Assembly (NCBI RefSeq): GCF_004551525.1 | Contig: NZ_SATR01000030.1 | Location: 1-64,000, forward strand | From: Vibrio ouci | GTDB lineage: Bacteria > Pseudomonadota > Gammaproteobacteria > Enterobacterales > Vibrionaceae | Length of the DNA stretch: 64,000 nt | Reading direction: 5' to 3' | Shown here: one piece after another, positions 36,426-45,438 of the stretch | How the letters are laid out: each line of letters opens with the position of its first letter | How positions within the stretch are numbered: position 1 is the first letter of the stretch | The notes under the pieces: model-generated | What the model was told of the DNA's origin: nothing | The model's input: the letters and a program-made list of their open reading frames with translations, nothing else | The model's database searches: none | Made by a program: the position numbers and the translations under genes

Positions 36426-38186
36426 TTAGTTCACACTGTCGATATCAATCACCATAAAACGAATCTCGGTACTAGATGTCGCCTCATAAATCACACCAAT
36501 ATCTTCGTTTCCTGAAGCCCCTTTGTCTTGGAGCTGAACGAGATCCGAATAGGCACTATAGCCATCTCTAAACTGAGTTCTCTGAGTAAAATTATAGTTA
36601 CCTGCTCCATCATCTACCGCACTCCAAATCGCTAGATCATTTCGGTCTGAACTCACGGCTGAATTTCCTTGAGGACCTGACATTAAGACGCGATTCTCTC
36701 CGTAGCGCAGTAAACCAATATCCACTTGATCTAACTTGAAGAACAACGCACCATTTGTTGAGTGGCGCTCTTCTTCAATCATCGTCCAGTTAACACCTCG
36801 GTCTGAACTCACAAAGTGATAACGGTTAAAATTACCAGTGCCCGTTGCTCCATCATTGCGAGCAGACATCAAAAGTCGACCATCGTTGAGCTCAACCATA
36901 TCTGCTTCACTTGGCTCAAGTGCATAGGTTGGGGTTTGATTCCCAGCGTGCCAAGTCACGCCATGATCATCACTATAAATGGATACAACCGACAGCTGAG
37001 TAAACGCATCTAATATAATTGCAGGGAAGATCAGCCGGCCATTGGTTAACTGAATACCCTGACCTGGGCCAGCATTGATACTCTTCCACCCCGGATCACC
37101 ACGACCATTTCGTGCACTGGTTTTCGCCCAGCCTTGTTCAGCAGGGTGTTTAATAATAGTCCCATTGACTCGCTCCATTAAGCTCGCATCAAAATAGAAC
37201 TGCTGATTGTCTGCAATGGAAAAATCTATCGTGTGATAAGCAGAGGCACCTTTGGTAGATGAACATCCATTCCCCCACGTCACTGTTTTACTAGAATGGC
37301 TTTGACCAGACCAATTTGTCGCAACGAGAGTTCCATCGACATAGAAACTAGCCGTGCTACCTTGACCGACAATTTTATAATCATGGTAGGCGGAGATATC
37401 GAAGTCCATTGGAAACTCAAGGTTAGCACCGTCAGAGTACAACACGGCTTTTACTGATTTATCAGCATTGACTTGAAGGTCGGCTAAGAAGCGTTTACTA
37501 CCGTTACCGTAGTACTGCACATTACAAGAACCATCTGCAACACGGGAATTCCAACTCAAACTCCAACCATCACTATTCGCTTGATCGATCTGGGCTTGTG
37601 ACGGTGTCGCAGACCAAGTTGCACGTCCATCAATACTGTTGGTCCCATTCGCCATCCAGTTAACGTCTTTCACTTGATCTAACACATCAATCGCTGCGGA
37701 CCATGTCTGTCCGTTGTCATCACTGGTTCGATAAAACAGTTTGTGTTTAGGATCATCAAACGGAACACAATTTCCGTTTTGAGCACAGTTGTTATCCCAC
37801 TTAGTGTAGAAAACAAACATTCTCCCTGTGGTCTTATCAACAAATGGTCGAGGATCCGAATAGGCTTCATTAGCCACTTCATGGATAACGGTATAATCAC
37901 TCCAAGTCACGCCATTGTCAGTGGAACGTCGACTTTTGATGCTAGTCGGATAGCCACTACCGGGATCTTTATTTGAAGCACGCCCCTCAGCAAAAGCGAC
38001 TAAAGACCCATCTTGAGCAACAACGATTGATGGTATGCGATAGTGGCTACTTCCACCTTCACCACCTTTAAATACCACTACATCTCGTAAATTAGGTGCA
38101 ACGGCATGGGCACTCATTGGGGCGACAGTCATCCCAAGAGTTAGTAGTCCTAATGCCAAAAGTCCCTTCTTTTGAAATTGTTCCAT
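36426..38186 (-). CDS. nanH: Secreted sialidase (exo-alpha-sialidase) with one inserted lectin-like domain
   Basis: It releases sialic acid from glycoconjugates outside the cell. ATG 38186 gives 586 residues with a signal peptide cut near AHA (residue 27). The six-bladed propeller shows YRIP (49-52) with the first triad arginine, and Asp boxes STDNGVTW (88-95), SDDNGQTW (155-162), SDDHGVTW (405-412) and SSDRGVNW (about 460-467). Between the second and third boxes is an insert (about 175-335) resembling the inner lectin wing of Vibrio cholerae sialidase. The N-terminal lectin domain of that enzyme is absent. It is the first step of the sialic acid locus. Confidence 0.92.
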   Translation of the reverse strand: MEQFQKKGLLALGLLTLGMTVAPMSAHAVAPNLRDVVVFKGGEGGSSHYRIPSIVVAQDGSLVAFAEGRASNKDPGSGYPTSIKSRRSTDNGVTWSDYTVIHEVANEAYSDPRPFVDKTTGRMFVFYTKWDNNCAQNGNCVPFDDPKHKLFYRTSDDNGQTWSAAIDVLDQVKDVNWMANGTNSIDGRATWSATPSQAQIDQANSDGWSLSWNSRVADGSCNVQYYGNGSKRFLADLQVNADKSVKAVLYSDGANLEFPMDFDISAYHDYKIVGQGSTASFYVDGTLVATNWSGQSHSSKTVTWGNGCSSTKGASAYHTIDFSIADNQQFYFDASLMERVNGTIIKHPAEQGWAKTSARNGRGDPGWKSINAGPGQGIQLTNGRLIFPAIILDAFTQLSVVSIYSDDHGVTWHAGNQTPTYALEPSEADMVELNDGRLLMSARNDGATGTGNFNRYHFVSSDRGVNWTMIEEERHSTNGALFFKLDQVDIGLLRYGENRVLMSGPQGNSAVSSDRNDLAIWSAVDDGAGNYNFTQRTQFRDGYSAYSDLVQLQDKGASGNEDIGVIYEATSSTEIRFMVIDIDSVN

Positions 38187-38336
38187 TACTGAATGTCCTC
38201 TTACTATTTCCGTGTTCGAACGATGTGTCAAAGACAAATAAAAGGTGTAAAAAGCCCCTACATCATACGAATATGATGCAGAGGAGAATTGTTAGGTCTT
38301 TGACTGTTTTAGCGAGTTATCTATAGGGGGAGAAAA

Positions 38337-39404
38337 CTATCGCCAACTTAGCGTGTAACAACTTGATTGAGCTTGTCCGTTACTACCTTCACCTCCTAAT
38401 AAGTACATTTTGTTGTTAGTTGAAATCGACACACCATAAGCAACACCTTCAGGTATTGAGGTCGCTTGGTGCCACTTTTTGCCATCGAATCGCCATACTT
38501 GATTGTTGTAGTGTTTGGTCAATCCTTGATGGCTGTACCACTGCCCTTTCAGGAAATTTCGTTGACTGCCGATGAAGAACGCTCCGCCGGCTGCAATAAT
38601 CTGGTGATTCACCATGCCACAGAAGTGACCTGCTAAGCCTTCATGGTTGTTAGCGGCTTGCTGTATTGAGGGCAATTTTGTAGAGCTAAGGCTATGTGGA
38701 GATTGAAACTCAAATCGCTTGGTCTCTAAGCTTCTAAGCCCTGGCTTAACTTCACCTTCAACCAGCGTAATACTGTTACCCTGACGAACGATCCCTGCAC
38801 CACAGTTAGCTGGAAAAATATTATCCGCGACGATCGACCACTTCTGCAGAGTCGTTTCAAACTGCCAGATGTCTTGATTCCACCCGTAGGCTTCAATCGG
38901 ACGAGACATAAATTCCGTTAGCATAGCGCGATGTTTTTCTGGTTTAGTCTTAGGATCAACCTGTGAAATTGCCGCGAGAAACGTATCAAATGTCTCTTTA
39001 CAGTAACCACCGAAAAACACCAACCGACCCGGCTCTAACTCGCATGCTGAAGCGCCTAAGAAACCCACTGGTGTTTGGGTGGTCAGTTTGTCCCATTTAT
39101 CGATTTTCGGGTCATAGACATAACCATCATCAAGCACCACAGGTGGCTGTTCTGCACTTAAACATCCAGCTCCAGAGAAAACATACAGTCTGTCATTACT
39201 CACTGTGTAAGCCGCGTCATTTCGAGCCACTTCGGGAAACTCTGCAGCGCTTTGCCAGCCATGTTCAGGACAATCTAAATCATAGAAAAATAGGCGCTTC
39301 CCTGCGCTCCCTAAACCAGCATAGAGTGTGTTGCCGATAACACCTCCTACCCCGTTTTTCACCCCAAATGGCAAGGGTGGAAAATCTTCAATGAGTAACG
39401 ACAT
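38337..39404 (-). CDS. NanM-like kelch-repeat sialic acid mutarotase, no signal peptide
   Basis: This 355-residue protein is built of kelch repeats and clearly related to the exported NanM encoded just upstream; both have PVGFLGAS/PVGLLGAA, ANCGAG/PNCGSA and EVKPGLRS/EIKPGLRT segments. It begins MSLLIEDFPPLPFGVK without a signal peptide, so it is probably cytoplasmic. NanM enzymes convert the alpha to the beta anomer of N-acetylneuraminate. A cytoplasmic copy might supply the open-chain or alpha form to a lyase, but this is inference. It starts 12 bp after the stop of the other copy. Confidence 0.8.
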   Translation of the reverse strand: MSLLIEDFPPLPFGVKNGVGGVIGNTLYAGLGSAGKRLFFYDLDCPEHGWQSAAEFPEVARNDAAYTVSNDRLYVFSGAGCLSAEQPPVVLDDGYVYDPKIDKWDKLTTQTPVGFLGASACELEPGRLVFFGGYCKETFDTFLAAISQVDPKTKPEKHRAMLTEFMSRPIEAYGWNQDIWQFETTLQKWSIVADNIFPANCGAGIVRQGNSITLVEGEVKPGLRSLETKRFEFQSPHSLSSTKLPSIQQAANNHEGLAGHFCGMVNHQIIAAGGAFFIGSQRNFLKGQWYSHQGLTKHYNNQVWRFDGKKWHQATSIPEGVAYGVSISTNNKMYLLGGEGSNGQAQSSCYTLSWR

Positions 39405-39416
39405 TGTATGAGCCCC

Positions 39417-40574
39417 TTAATCGTTAATGTCTACTGATGAACCATTCCACGACAGCATATAAACCTTATTGCTTGCGCGGCGATCGCTCTTTTCACCACC
39501 TGCAATCAATACCCCTTTCGACGCATTGAATGACGCACCATAAGCAAGGCCCTCTGGCAGGTTATTCACTTGTGTCCACAAGCCTTCTTTTTGCACATAA
39601 ATCTCTGGGTTGAATGCTTTACTGAATCCATCATGAGCGAACATTTTGCCGCTCTCAAAAGCAGATTTAGCGCCATGGAAGTTGGCTCCACCAGCAACAA
39701 TCACCACACCATTACTCTCACCTGCAAACGCCCCTGCGACCCCTTCTTGCACATCTAAAGACTTAGGTGCAGGCATCGCGTGTAAGCTTTGCCACGGTTG
39801 CTGTTGGCCAAATTGATAGGTTTTAACCTCCGCTGTTCTTAGACCCGGCTTTATTTCCCCGCTAATCAAAAGCGCCTGTTCACCCTTAGCGACTAGCGCA
39901 CTACCACAATTTGGTAGATAGGGTGACTGACCAAGATCACTCCACTTGCCTGTAGCAGGTTGGTAGCTTAAAACTTGGCGATTCCATTTATAATCTGTTG
40001 GTTTCATCCCCATGTAATCGTCGACGATTTTCTGCCAAGCTTCTGGCTCCGCTTTTTTGTCCGTCGTCAGTACGTCATGAAGATACTGGTCAAAGTAAGC
40101 TTTGTTGTATCCACCAAAAAAGACCACTTGTTTGCTATCCGGCGAGTAGGACGCAGCGCCTAGTAGACCCACGGGAGAAGTCGTATTCGCTTGCGCCCAA
40201 GAGTCTGACTCAACGTCATATCGATATACGCTATCAAACAAGATTGGCGCGGCATCAGACGCGTTGATTTTGCCCGAGCCACCAAAGACATAAATTTCGT
40301 TGCCAATCACAGATGCCGTTGCCCCATTGCGGGCAGGACCACTAAAGTCAGCTCTTTTTTGCCAACCTTGAGATAGGTTATTTAAATCAAGCATATAAAA
40401 GTCCTGTCCCACCGAACCGAGTCCAACGAAGACTTTATTGCCCGCTTGGGCGCTCACGCCACTTTTAATACCTACAGGAAGATCAGGCCACTCATTGGCA
40501 GCCAGTGCGTTAACACTCAACGCCAGAGAAGCAGCAAGCAAAGGTGTATGAAGTATTGAGTTTTTGATAGTCAT
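39417..40574 (-). CDS. nanM: N-acetylneuraminate epimerase (mutarotase) NanM, periplasmic
   Basis: This 385-residue kelch-repeat protein has a signal peptide ending at VNALA (about residue 25). ATG 40574 has AAGGAAA upstream. Repeats show VIGNEIYVFGGSG, VVFFGGYN, VIVAGGANFHG and VLIAGGEKSDR. It speeds interconversion of sialic acid anomers in the periplasm so that SiaP can take up the released sugar. It heads a pair with the cytoplasmic paralogue. Confidence 0.9.
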   Translation of the reverse strand: MTIKNSILHTPLLAASLALSVNALAANEWPDLPVGIKSGVSAQAGNKVFVGLGSVGQDFYMLDLNNLSQGWQKRADFSGPARNGATASVIGNEIYVFGGSGKINASDAAPILFDSVYRYDVESDSWAQANTTSPVGLLGAASYSPDSKQVVFFGGYNKAYFDQYLHDVLTTDKKAEPEAWQKIVDDYMGMKPTDYKWNRQVLSYQPATGKWSDLGQSPYLPNCGSALVAKGEQALLISGEIKPGLRTAEVKTYQFGQQQPWQSLHAMPAPKSLDVQEGVAGAFAGESNGVVIVAGGANFHGAKSAFESGKMFAHDGFSKAFNPEIYVQKEGLWTQVNNLPEGLAYGASFNASKGVLIAGGEKSDRRASNKVYMLSWNGSSVDIND

Positions 40575-40740
40575 TATTGTTATTTCCTTATTGGGTGACC
40601 CTACCACTCATTCGGTCATGGATTGGCGCAGTCATTTCCTGTTGCGCCTTTGTACAAAATTCATACTAATTATTGATCAATGAAAAAATATTTCTTTGAT
40701 CAACTTAACAATAAAAAATATTTTCACCATTGAATAAAAT
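40575..40740. promoter_or_regulatory. nanM upstream region with repeated AT-rich elements
   Basis: Two similar elements, AAAAAATATTTC (40683-40694) and AAAAAATATTTTC (40713-40725), lie 30 bp apart. TTGATCAA occurs on both sides of a short spacer near 40673-40703. They resemble half-sites seen in the siaP-nanE operator and may bind NanR. Confidence 0.35.
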
Positions 40741-40767
40741 AAAAGCCCATCATTTCGATGAGCTTTT
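40741..40767 (-). terminator. Terminator downstream of nanR
   Basis: The stem AAAGCTCATC/GATGGGCTTT (minus strand, one G-U pair) is followed by TTATTTTATT. It lies 31 bp after the nanR stop. Confidence 0.75.
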
Positions 40768-40797
40768 AATAATGACTTTTAAATCAATAAAATAGAG

Positions 40798-41631
40798 TTA
40801 CTTCATTAATGGCAGAACCACTTCCGCCGTCTCCATTACTGATTCGGTATATTCTGGGTAGCTGTCTAATAAGGTGTTGATCAAAGCATCAACCAATAAG
40901 AGCGCGCCGACTTTGGAAGCAAATGCACCGCCGGTCAATGGACCTTCTGGCCTTGCTGCGACCAGCAGTTCATCGGAAATGGCCGATAGCGGGCTGTGGC
41001 TAATATTCGTCAATGAGACAACCGGAACACCGCGTCGATGAGCTTGTGTCGCTGCGTGGATAACCTCTTTAGTCGAACCTGAACTCGACACAGAAAACCA
41101 CATATCACCACTGTCACTGCGGCCTGCACTCATTGCGGCCAAGTGCGTGTCTTCGTACATGATGGCTTTTTTGCCAATACGCACTAAACGGTAAGCTAAG
41201 TAGCGCCCGACAATACTTGATGCACCAACACCGACGCAGCCGATGAAACGAGCGTTATGAACCAACTCGCAGATACGTGCCAATGATTTACGGTCAATCA
41301 GCTTAGCCGTATCTTGCAGGCTGTCTACGGCACTTTGCGCAGAGATATCGCAGATATCACCTTCAACTGGGGTTTGATTCTGCGAGGCCGTCTGACTTAA
41401 ATCAACCGCCAGTGCCATTCTGAAATCAGAATAACCTTTGTAGCCCATATCGCGACATAAACGCACCACCGTTGCTTCACTCGTTTGAGTATTACGAGCA
41501 AGATCGGTAATTGTTTGGAACTGAACGTCATGAGCGTTTTCTAGCACGTAGTCCGCAACTAGTCTTAGTTTTTTGCTCAACGGCTCAATATTAGAACGCA
41601 ATCGAACTAATAGATTTTTAGGCGAATTCAC
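40798..41631 (-). CDS. nanR: RpiR-family transcriptional regulator of sialic acid catabolism
   Basis: This 277-residue protein starts at GTG 41631 (AGAGG upstream); an in-frame ATG at 41742 would overlap the lyase gene. The N-terminal RpiR HTH is TITDLARNTQTSEATVVRLC. The C-terminal SIS domain that binds phosphosugars is about 120-250, with GVGASSIVGRYLAYRL and SVSSSGSTKEVI. In Vibrio the homologous NanR represses nan genes and responds to ManNAc-6-phosphate. It is probably co-transcribed with the lyase upstream. Confidence 0.85.
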   Translation of the reverse strand: MNSPKNLLVRLRSNIEPLSKKLRLVADYVLENAHDVQFQTITDLARNTQTSEATVVRLCRDMGYKGYSDFRMALAVDLSQTASQNQTPVEGDICDISAQSAVDSLQDTAKLIDRKSLARICELVHNARFIGCVGVGASSIVGRYLAYRLVRIGKKAIMYEDTHLAAMSAGRSDSGDMWFSVSSSGSTKEVIHAATQAHRRGVPVVSLTNISHSPLSAISDELLVAARPEGPLTGGAFASKVGALLLVDALINTLLDSYPEYTESVMETAEVVLPLMK

Positions 41632-41710
41632 TAGGGCCTCTTTACATTTATTTGGCTGAGCTAAAAGTATCAAACTCAGTCTGTTTTGAACACCAGCATA
41701 GGCTTGATAA

Positions 41711-42589
41711 TCACATAAAGTTATTGAAACTAAAAGTTTCAATCATCGTGTTAATCTTGCTTTTACCTTCACTATCTAGCCCTAGGAATGGCGCTCTGCA
41801 TTCGCCATAGTCGATACCGAGTTCTCCCATCGCATACTTAATGCCTTGGTAAACACCAACATCAAGCAAGACTTCCGTCACTCGATTGACCTGCTTTTGC
41901 TTTTCTAGTGCTCTGTCTAAGTCACCTTCAAGCACCGCTTGGTAAAGTTCAACGTATTGCTTTGACATCAAGTTATAGGTACTGCCGATCCCGCCACTGG
42001 CTCCCATCTGTAAGCCACTGACGAGCATGGTATCTTCACCATGGAAGATAATACTTTCCGGTTTTGCCTGACGTAATCTCTCGACAAAAAACATATCGTT
42101 AGTGGTATGTTTGATACCAACCACGTTCTCTAGCTCTGACAGTTCGAGGAGTTCTTTGTGATCAAAGTTAACACCCGTCGTACCCGGAATATTGTAGAGC
42201 AACAAGGGAATCGGCGAGTATTGAGCAAGACTCTTGTAGTAATGAATCACTTCCGACTTACTAAAACCATAATAGAAGGGGGGCGTTGCCGAAATGGAGT
42301 CATAGCCCGCAGCAACCGCACTATCGACTAGCTGTAAAGACTCATGCAATGCAATAGCGCCAACATGCGCAATCAGTGGTACACGTCCATTATTGACTGA
42401 TGAAACCGCATCAAGCACCTGTTTACGCTCATCAATGCTCATCAGAAAACATTCAGATGAGCTGCCGCCGATATAGAACCCATGTACACCTTGCGTGATA
42501 TGGTGCTCGACCATCGCGGGGATTTTATCAAGTTGCAGCAAACCATTAGATGAAAATGGTGTCATCAAGGGAAGGTAAATGCCCTGCAT
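41711..42589 (-). CDS. N-acetylneuraminate lyase-family aldolase, E. coli NanA-like
   Basis: This 292-residue member of the DHDPS/NAL family has Schiff-base Lys160 in VVGIKHTT, Tyr132 in LYNIPGTTGV, and the substrate loop GGSSSE (41-46), close to GGSTGE of E. coli NanA. GSTYN is typical of sialate lyases. It differs strongly from the Vibrio-type NanA encoded 60 bp away. It may cleave a different sialic acid or a related keto-acid sugar. It is followed by nanR on the same strand. Confidence 0.75.
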   Translation of the reverse strand: MQGIYLPLMTPFSSNGLLQLDKIPAMVEHHITQGVHGFYIGGSSSECFLMSIDERKQVLDAVSSVNNGRVPLIAHVGAIALHESLQLVDSAVAAGYDSISATPPFYYGFSKSEVIHYYKSLAQYSPIPLLLYNIPGTTGVNFDHKELLELSELENVVGIKHTTNDMFFVERLRQAKPESIIFHGEDTMLVSGLQMGASGGIGSTYNLMSKQYVELYQAVLEGDLDRALEKQKQVNRVTEVLLDVGVYQGIKYAMGELGIDYGECRAPFLGLDSEGKSKINTMIETFSFNNFM

Positions 42590-42650
42590 ATAAACCTCTG
42601 AGAATTAGAAGCATCAATATGAGGGAGGCAAACCTCCCCCTATGACTTAA

Positions 42651-43541
42651 TTAGAGAAAGTTTGCGTCGCGCAGTTTCGCCAATACATCGGCTTTTTGGT
42701 TTGCGCTTAGTACACGGATTGGTTGGCGAGGGTCACCAGCATCAATGCCGTGCAGTTGCATCGCAACTTTACCTGCAGCAACACCGCCATACTCAACCAA
42801 CACACGAATAATCGCGATGACTTTGTCCATTAATGCGGCCACTTCATCATGCTGACCTTGGTTAAACGCTTCAATGATCTTCAAATAAAGCGGCGCGGCA
42901 TAGTTATACGTACTGCCAACCGCACCAACGGCGCCTACTGCAAGGCCTGCCGGCAGAAACTCATCGACACCGAAAGGAATATCAAACTTGCCACCCGAAA
43001 CGCGGACGCATCGTTGGTACTCATACAGATCAGCATTATTGAACTTAGCACCAGAAAGGTTTGGAATTCGCTGCTCACCTTTGATCAAAAACTGCTCAAG
43101 ATCGAGGTTTACCCCAGACATTCCAGAGTGGTAGTAATAGAAACCTTTCGATGGGGCGGCAGCCGCAACCTGCGCGCAATATTCAACGAGATCATCAACG
43201 CTACCTGGCTTGAAGAAACATGGCCCGATTGCTGACGTCGCTAGAATATCGAGAGTCTCCGCGTGCTCAGTTAAGTTCAGCGTATCAACAATACTCAGAG
43301 CGCCAGTGTGCAGGATCAAATCAAGCTTACCATCAGCCGCTTTCACCCAGCGCTCGGCTATCGCTTTACGTTCTTCTACCGAACAATGAATCCCTTCTCC
43401 AGTTGTGCCACATACATACGCCCCCTTTACACCTTGCTCAATCAGTAGCTCGGCAATTTGGTCGATTGCCGCAAAGTTGACTTTGTTGCTTGCGTCAAAC
43501 GGGGTGTGGGGAGCGGCAATTAGGCCAGTTAACTTATTCAT
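42651..43541 (-). CDS. nanA: N-acetylneuraminate lyase, Vibrio type
   Basis: This 296-residue aldolase splits N-acetylneuraminate into ManNAc and pyruvate. It carries GTTGE (45-49), YYYHSGMSGV with Tyr137, and Schiff-base Lys166 in GAKFNN. The YYYH motif recalls the animal-like branch of sialate lyases to which I recall V. cholerae NanA belonging. It lies directly downstream of siaM. Confidence 0.88.
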   Translation of the reverse strand: MNKLTGLIAAPHTPFDASNKVNFAAIDQIAELLIEQGVKGAYVCGTTGEGIHCSVEERKAIAERWVKAADGKLDLILHTGALSIVDTLNLTEHAETLDILATSAIGPCFFKPGSVDDLVEYCAQVAAAAPSKGFYYYHSGMSGVNLDLEQFLIKGEQRIPNLSGAKFNNADLYEYQRCVRVSGGKFDIPFGVDEFLPAGLAVGAVGAVGSTYNYAAPLYLKIIEAFNQGQHDEVAALMDKVIAIIRVLVEYGGVAAGKVAMQLHGIDAGDPRQPIRVLSANQKADVLAKLRDANFL

Positions 43542-43567
43542 TTTTAATACCTTTAATAATTTTGTTT

Positions 43568-44851
43568 CTACTGTCCGTAGCCTAAGAAGATTTCAGGAAG
43601 CAACAGAGTGAATTGAGGGAAAACGGCAACAAGTGCAAGCACGATAAATAGTGGCACAAGCAATGGAATCACGCCGCGCGTTAACACGTGGAATGGAATG
43701 TCACCTACACGTGATACGACGTATAACGCCATGCCCATCGGCGGAGTTAAGATACCGATCATCAGGTTCAAGATAGCCATTACACCAAAGTGAACTGGGT
43801 CGATGCCCACCGCACCTGCCACAGGTACTAGGAAAGGAACCAGCAGCAGCAATAGCGCCAATGATTCAATAAAGGTTCCCAAGAACAGTAGCAGTAAGTT
43901 GATAAGTAGTAGCAAAACGAGTGGATTCTCACTGATGGTTAGGAAGTAATCCGCCAGCATTTGTGGCAACTGTTCACGTGCAACAATCCAACCAAATACC
44001 GTTACACCCATCACCATTAACGCAACCACTGCCGTGGTGTTAACCGTTTCTCTTAAGATTTCAACAAAGCCGCTTAACGTAAGTTGCTTGTACACGACTG
44101 TACCTAAGAACAAAGCGTATAGAGAAGAAACGACCGCCGCTTCCGTTGGCGTGAACTTACCTGAGAAGATACCGCCAATAATGATCACAGGCGTCAGCAA
44201 AGATAGGAACGCTTCTTTAAAAGATTTTAACTGCGCTTTACGTGATGCACGCGGCAATGTCATATACCCACGCTTCTTACAGATAAAGTAACTCATCGTC
44301 ATCAGAGCAGCACAACACAATAACCCAGGGATCGCACCTGCCAAGAATAAAGCACCGATGGACGTATTAGAAACCACACCATAGATGACCAAAGGAATTG
44401 AAGGGGGAACCAATGGACCAATAATACAAGAGGCTGCAGTCAAACCACCGGCGAAATCATCGTCATACTTTGCATCACGCATCGACTTAATTTCGAGTTG
44501 TCCTAAACCACCCGCATCAGCCAAAGCCGAGCCCGACATACCAGAAAACAGTAAGCTCGCCATGATGTTTACGTGGCCCAAACTGCCCGTAATATGGCCA
44601 ACCATAGATTTAGCAAAGTTAAAGATTCGCTCTGTGATGCCTGCACTATTCATCAAATGACCAGTCAACACAAAAAACGGAACCGCTAACAATGTGAAGT
44701 TGTCGATACCACCCAACATTTGTTGAGCAGCAAAGTTAATACCTGTGCTATTGGTAACAAGCAAGAACACCAACGCAACGAAAATCAGTGAAAAGCCTAC
44801 TGGCATACCTGCAAACAGCAGCCCTAGCCAGCCAAAAATTGAACCTGCCAT
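43568..44851 (-). CDS. siaM: Sialic acid TRAP transporter large membrane subunit
   Basis: This 427-residue DctM-type permease has about 12 membrane segments. Family motifs include FFVLTGHLMNSAGI, GSALADAGGLGQ and VPPSIPLVIYGV. It uses a sodium gradient to import sialic acid delivered by SiaP. It is separate from the small subunit (9-bp gap to siaQ), whereas Haemophilus has a fused SiaQM. Confidence 0.9.
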   Translation of the reverse strand: MAGSIFGWLGLLFAGMPVGFSLIFVALVFLLVTNSTGINFAAQQMLGGIDNFTLLAVPFFVLTGHLMNSAGITERIFNFAKSMVGHITGSLGHVNIMASLLFSGMSGSALADAGGLGQLEIKSMRDAKYDDDFAGGLTAASCIIGPLVPPSIPLVIYGVVSNTSIGALFLAGAIPGLLCCAALMTMSYFICKKRGYMTLPRASRKAQLKSFKEAFLSLLTPVIIIGGIFSGKFTPTEAAVVSSLYALFLGTVVYKQLTLSGFVEILRETVNTTAVVALMVMGVTVFGWIVAREQLPQMLADYFLTISENPLVLLLLINLLLLFLGTFIESLALLLLLVPFLVPVAGAVGIDPVHFGVMAILNLMIGILTPPMGMALYVVSRVGDIPFHVLTRGVIPLLVPLFIVLALVAVFPQFTLLLPEIFLGYGQ

Positions 44852-44860
44852 AAGGATTCC

Positions 44861-45370
44861 CTACCTCTGTGCCATTTGCGAGTTAGATGCCTGAGCATCT
44901 TTAGTGCAACCAAACAGTTGCTTTGAAAGTCCAAACATTTTCTCAAGCTGTCTGAACACCATAAATAGTCCACCTAAAGGCAAGCTATAGTTCATCCAAC
45001 TGCTTGATACTCCTAAAGTAATCAACTCGAAGAAAGCAGTACGCTGAACGTGTTGGTAGCCTAAATAGATGATGGCGATGATAGAAAACAGCACCGCAAC
45101 TTCTAATGACAGCACTAATGCCAAGCGGGCTTTTTCAGGCAATTTGTCTGAGAAAAAAGTGATGTTGACGTGTGTATTGCGCTTAATCGCAATCGCACAG
45201 CCAATTAACGACATATACATAAACAGAACTCGGGCGAGTTCTTCACTCCAAAGAGAAGGGTCATTGAGTAACCAACGGGTACCAATCTGCCAGGTCAGAA
45301 CAACCAACAGCACCACCATTAAAGGTACGGTTATGATCTCTTCAATATTTTCAATTATCTTCTTAAACAT
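44861..45370 (-). CDS. siaQ: Sialic acid TRAP transporter small membrane subunit
   Basis: This 169-residue DctQ-type protein has four membrane segments, with the conserved LTWQIGTRWLLNDPSLWSEE region and YSLPLGGLFMVFRQLE. ATG 45370 is chosen because GGAG lies 6 bp upstream. It pairs with SiaM. A hairpin separates it from siaP. Confidence 0.88.
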   Translation of the reverse strand: MFKKIIENIEEIITVPLMVVLLVVLTWQIGTRWLLNDPSLWSEELARVLFMYMSLIGCAIAIKRNTHVNITFFSDKLPEKARLALVLSLEVAVLFSIIAIIYLGYQHVQRTAFFELITLGVSSSWMNYSLPLGGLFMVFRQLEKMFGLSKQLFGCTKDAQASNSQMAQR

Positions 45371-45382
45371 CTTTAGCTCCAT

Positions 45383-45404
45383 GGCTGGCCAAGTGCGGCC
45401 AGCC
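45383..45404 (-). other. Intergenic hairpin between siaP and siaQ
   Basis: A perfect 8-bp stem GGCTGGCC/GGCCAGCC with a 6-base loop lies in the gap after the binding-protein gene. There is no T-run. It probably sets a higher level of SiaP than of the membrane subunits, as the hairpin in the amino acid ABC operon may do. Confidence 0.65.
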
Positions 45405-45438
45405 TGAATAATCGAAATAAACTGTCTCGTCTATTTCC

